Positions 51,506 through 57,406 of a stretch of 57,406 bases of DNA are shown in pieces. Every line of letters begins with the position of its first letter. Position 1 is the first letter of the stretch. The DNA is taken from positions 1 through 57,406 of the forward strand of contig JAAXXT010000013.1 in NCBI GenBank assembly GCA_013334325.1. The letters are read 5' to 3'. The notes beneath the pieces are model-generated. The model saw only the letters and a list, made by a program, of their open reading frames with translations. It was not told where the DNA came from and made no database searches. This DNA is from Erysipelotrichaceae bacterium. Its GTDB lineage: Bacteria; Bacillota_I; Bacilli_A; Erysipelotrichales; Erysipelotrichaceae. The position numbers and the translations under genes were made by a program.

Positions 51506-52459
51506 CTAGCGTTTCGTAGAAGGAAAAACATAGGATGCAAACTCGATATAATCAGCTGAATCTAAGGTCGTTTCTGAAGATTCATCATAGAGATGGGCTT
51601 TGATCTTAGCTGTCCCATAGGTCATATCTTTCAAGCTCAACATAAAGTAAGTATCGACAACTCTTCCTGCTTTATCAGGTACAGGATCATCAAAAGTCAC
51701 ATCGACATACTTCCATTCCAGTCCATCATAAACCATATTCCACGCATGATTCATTTTATTACTAGAGACTGTTAAGACAGGGATATTATACTTCTGTACG
51801 ACGCCCATAAAGGCTTTCGCATAGCCACTACATACCGCTTTATGATTGATGAATAGACCATAAGCTTCAAAAGGTGTATGATCGACGATATTTTTTAGAT
51901 CTAGATCTAATACAGCAGTATCGTATTGAGTCGATAAGATCAACTCATCATGAATAGATTTCATAAGCGTCACATTATAAGATACCACTTCAACCTTATC
52001 ATTGATGAAGGTCTCAATGGATGTATTGACTTCATCGACAGTATCATTATAAAGTTCGATCTTAACGTAATCTAAGGATTTAACGATAGAATCTCCTTGA
52101 GAATAAGTCTTGGTTCCCATACTGAACTTAAACGCATGAATCATCAAGGCATCTAGATAGGCATAGGTCTTACCAATCGTGAATTCTCCATCTTGAACAT
52201 AAAACATCATGGTTCCTTCATCGAAGAGGATCTTAGCGAGTAGTGCCAATTCCATATCAGAATCGACTTGATAGACCACATCTTCTTTTACGTAAGAGGG
52301 TTGAGATACTTTCTGAAAAACACGATCATCTCCGAAATAGGTCGTCTCAGGACTCCAATCCGTAATGACTTCTTCAAATGGTTTTTCAAGAAAAGCACAG
52401 CCAGTCAAACTTAGACTGAGTATCAAAACCAAACTAAGTAAAGTGTTTTTGTGTTTCAT
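51506..52459 (-). CDS. Lipoprotein with transglutaminase-like domain
   Basis: The 317-residue product has a type II signal peptide with LTGC. The C-terminal half is a transglutaminase/cysteine-protease-like domain with an intact triad: Cys in AVCSGYAKAF, His in MNHAWNMVYDG, Asp in YVDVTFDDP. It should be anchored outside the cell and act on peptides or crosslinks. Upstream is divergent with the M3 peptidase gene. Confidence 0.85.
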   Translation of the reverse strand: MKHKNTLLSLVLILSLSLTGCAFLEKPFEEVITDWSPETTYFGDDRVFQKVSQPSYVKEDVVYQVDSDMELALLAKILFDEGTMMFYVQDGEFTIGKTYAYLDALMIHAFKFSMGTKTYSQGDSIVKSLDYVKIELYNDTVDEVNTSIETFINDKVEVVSYNVTLMKSIHDELILSTQYDTAVLDLDLKNIVDHTPFEAYGLFINHKAVCSGYAKAFMGVVQKYNIPVLTVSSNKMNHAWNMVYDGLEWKYVDVTFDDPVPDKAGRVVDTYFMLSLKDMTYGTAKIKAHLYDESSETTLDSADYIEFASYVFPSTKR

Positions 52460-52500
52460 AGGGATTCCTTTAAGGTCATGCTACAATAAGTATAACACAG

Positions 52501-52517
52501 CCCATCTAGGTGATGGG
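52501..52517 (+). other. Small hairpin in the pepF leader
   Basis: CCCATC-TAGGT-GATGGG lies just before the AGGAG ribosome site of the M3 peptidase. It has no U-run, so it is more likely to protect or tune the 5' end than to terminate. Confidence 0.4.
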
Positions 52518-52531
52518 TCTAGGAGTAAACT

Positions 52532-54226
52532 ATGAAATTTAAAGACTATAGCTACATTAGACCTGATTTCGATCAAGTTAAAACTCAACTTGAGACCCAA
52601 CTCAAAGCGTTCTCAACAAGTCAGAATGTGACCCAACAACTTGAAGCGTTTAAACTCATCAATAAGATCCGCTCTCAGATCTCTACGATGAGTACCTTAA
52701 GTTCGATAAGACACTCTATCGATACCACAGATGCCTTCTATGAAGCCGAGAACGACTACTGGGACAATCAGAATCCTTTTGTGGCTGAATTAGATACCCA
52801 ACTTTATAAAGCTGTATTATCGTCACCATTTCTTAAAGAATTACAGAATGAGATCCCAAAGACCTTCTTTCAATTGGCTGAGAATGCCTTGAAAGCTTTT
52901 GACCCTAAGATCATTACGGATCTACAAGAAGAAAATAAACTAAGCAGTGCTTATGGGAAATTGATTGCCTCAGCTCAAATTGATTTTGATGGGAAGATCT
53001 TGACCTTGGCTCAACTAAGCCCTTATATGATCCATCCTGATCGTGCTATTAGACAAAAAGCGTGGGAAGCCAAGAGTGCTTTCTTTACTCAAAACGAAGC
53101 CGCCATCGATGAAATCTACGATAAGATGGTCAAGCTTAGAGATCAGATCGCACGTAAACTTGGTTATAAAAACTTCATCGAACTAGGCTATATCCGTATG
53201 AATCGACTCGATTATAACGCAGATATGGTTTCCGTCTTTAGAAAACAAGTCCTTTCAGACATCGTCCCTTTAACTCAAAAACTCTACGCAAGACAAGCCA
53301 AACGTATAGGACTAGATCAACTTCATTATTATGACTTAGCTTATGAATTTAAAAACGGAAATCCTAAACCAATAGGAACTCCTGAAGATATCCTTAAAGC
53401 AGGTCAAAAGATGTATCATGAGCTGTCCCATGAAACCGGTGAATTCATCGATTTCATGATCGATAGAGAACTTTTAGATCTCGTCGCAAAAAAAGGTAAA
53501 GAAAGCGGAGGCTATTGTACCTTCATCAACGATTATCAATCTCCGTTTATCTTCTCTAATTTTAATGGGACACAAGGCGATGTCGAAGTCTTGACCCATG
53601 AGGCAGGACATGCCTTTCAGTCCTATCAGTCTCGTTGGATCGATGTCCCTGAATGTGCTTGGCCAACCTTAGAATCTTGTGAGATCCATTCTATGAGTAT
53701 GGAATTCATCACCTGGCCTTGGATGGACCTCTTCTTTGGGAAAGACACAGATAAGTTTAAATTCAGTCATTTATCTTCAGCGATGACCTTTATGCCTTAT
53801 GGGGTCCTCATCGATCATTTCCAACACGAGATCTATGCGAATCCAAACTGGACTCCAACTCAAAGAAAGACTGCTTTTAGAAACTTAGAAAAACAGTATC
53901 TACCGCATAAAGATTACACAGGTAATGATTTCTTAGAAAGAGGAGGTTTCTGGTTTCAGCAAGGCCATATCTTTGGATCCCCTTTCTACTACATCGATTA
54001 CACCTTAGCTCAAATATGTGCTCTACAGTTCTTCAAACGGGCTCAAGATAAAGATCCACAGATGTGGAATGATTATATGAAACTGTGTAAAGTAGGAGGC
54101 ACCCAATCTTTCTTAGGCCTCATCAAAACAGCCAATCTAAAATCACCTTTCGAAGAAGGCTGTGTATCATCCATTACCGATTTAGTTGAGAAGACCTTGG
54201 ATCTTATCCCAGACAGTTCATTATAA
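52532..54226 (+). CDS. pepF: M3-family oligoendopeptidase (PepF-like)
   Basis: This 564-residue cytosolic zinc peptidase has HEAGHAF at H356-H360 and a downstream ESCEIHSMSMEF that supplies the third zinc ligand. The N-terminal helical region and C-terminal FWFQQGHIFGSPFYYIDYTL are typical of oligoendopeptidase F. It degrades short peptides. A terminator shared with the convergent GH1 gene follows. Confidence 0.93.
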   Translation: MKFKDYSYIRPDFDQVKTQLETQLKAFSTSQNVTQQLEAFKLINKIRSQISTMSTLSSIRHSIDTTDAFYEAENDYWDNQNPFVAELDTQLYKAVLSSPFLKELQNEIPKTFFQLAENALKAFDPKIITDLQEENKLSSAYGKLIASAQIDFDGKILTLAQLSPYMIHPDRAIRQKAWEAKSAFFTQNEAAIDEIYDKMVKLRDQIARKLGYKNFIELGYIRMNRLDYNADMVSVFRKQVLSDIVPLTQKLYARQAKRIGLDQLHYYDLAYEFKNGNPKPIGTPEDILKAGQKMYHELSHETGEFIDFMIDRELLDLVAKKGKESGGYCTFINDYQSPFIFSNFNGTQGDVEVLTHEAGHAFQSYQSRWIDVPECAWPTLESCEIHSMSMEFITWPWMDLFFGKDTDKFKFSHLSSAMTFMPYGVLIDHFQHEIYANPNWTPTQRKTAFRNLEKQYLPHKDYTGNDFLERGGFWFQQGHIFGSPFYYIDYTLAQICALQFFKRAQDKDPQMWNDYMKLCKVGGTQSFLGLIKTANLKSPFEEGCVSSITDLVEKTLDLIPDSSL

Positions 54227-54229
54227 GAC

Positions 54230-54258
54230 AAAAGAAGCCAAAAATAATTGGCTTCTTT

Positions 54259-54260
<2 letters not shown>
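54230..54260. terminator. Bidirectional terminator pepF / GH1 gene
   Basis: The 12-bp stem AAAAGAAGCCAA / TTGGCTTCTTTT encloses a 6-base loop and overlaps the GH1 stop. Confidence 0.85.

Positions 54261-57406
<3,146 letters not shown>

Overview
The window is A+T-rich DNA from a low-GC, Firmicutes-like bacterium. UGA is used as a stop codon (for example in the ATGA overlaps at 27695, 8565 and 22289) and tryptophan is read from UGG, so this is not a UGA=Trp mollicute. The gene set would fit an anaerobic, possibly wall-poor lineage such as Acholeplasma/Izemoplasma/Haloplasma relatives: a group-B-like [FeFe] hydrogenase, small lipoproteins, lipoate scavenging, leaderless transcripts and a tRNA-Glu of Firmicutes type. 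That placement is inference; no rRNA or marker phylogeny is available here.

Layout. 1-2345 is the end of a polysaccharide locus (Wzx flippase running off the left edge, GH105/88-like hydrolase). 2701-5205 holds lplA, a secreted fibronectin-III protein and a membrane protein. 5.3-20.5 kb is a surface-glycan island. Its core (7.6-17.9 kb, all on the minus strand) encodes CDP-glucose formation and 4,6-dehydration, the C3-deoxygenation pair DdhC/DdhD, a YerE-like thiamine-diphosphate enzyme and a YerF-like reductase: the set known to build the branched octose yersiniose. A GtrA/GtrB/GtrC-like transfer system sits on either side of these genes. The shoulders of the island are decayed: remnants of an FN3 protein, an acyltransferase, an unknown gene, a Wzz/CpsC modulator and a tyrosine kinase, plus a CpsB phosphatase without a normal start codon. 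A 27-bp direct repeat occurs once on each side of the intact core.

20.6-24.5 kb has a Jag-like/zinc-ribbon protein and a two-gene c-di-GMP module. 24.7-29.1 kb is the glycine cleavage operon (gcvT-H-PA-PB) behind a tandem glycine riboswitch whose second P1 helix shares bases with the terminator. It depends on lipoate, which LplA can supply to GcvH. 29.2-36.6 kb is a run of minus-strand metabolic genes, including an unusual sugar-isomerase/2-hydroxyacid-dehydrogenase fusion, a CBS-containing pyrophosphatase, a Gfo/Idh/MocA oxidoreductase and a NagB-like protein. 36.8-38.4 kb has GNAT, MazG-like and DedA genes.

38.4-43.0 kb is a redox locus: [FeFe] hydrogenase, a hydroxyacid dehydrogenase and a NuoE-like subunit in one operon, then uppP and an FNR-like regulator with N-terminal cysteines. 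A CRP/FNR-like 16-mer lies in the hydrogenase leader. 43.1-57.4 kb is ordinary accessory and housekeeping DNA: phosphotransferase, Ogt, AAC(3)-like enzyme, two paralogous thioredoxin-like lipoproteins, PgpA, a tRNA-Glu(CUC) with C33, PadR/HAAS pair, EF-G paralogue, ankyrin protein, transglutaminase-like lipoprotein, M3 peptidase, GH1 6-phospho-beta-glucosidase and the 3' part of an old-yellow-enzyme-type flavoprotein that runs off the right edge.
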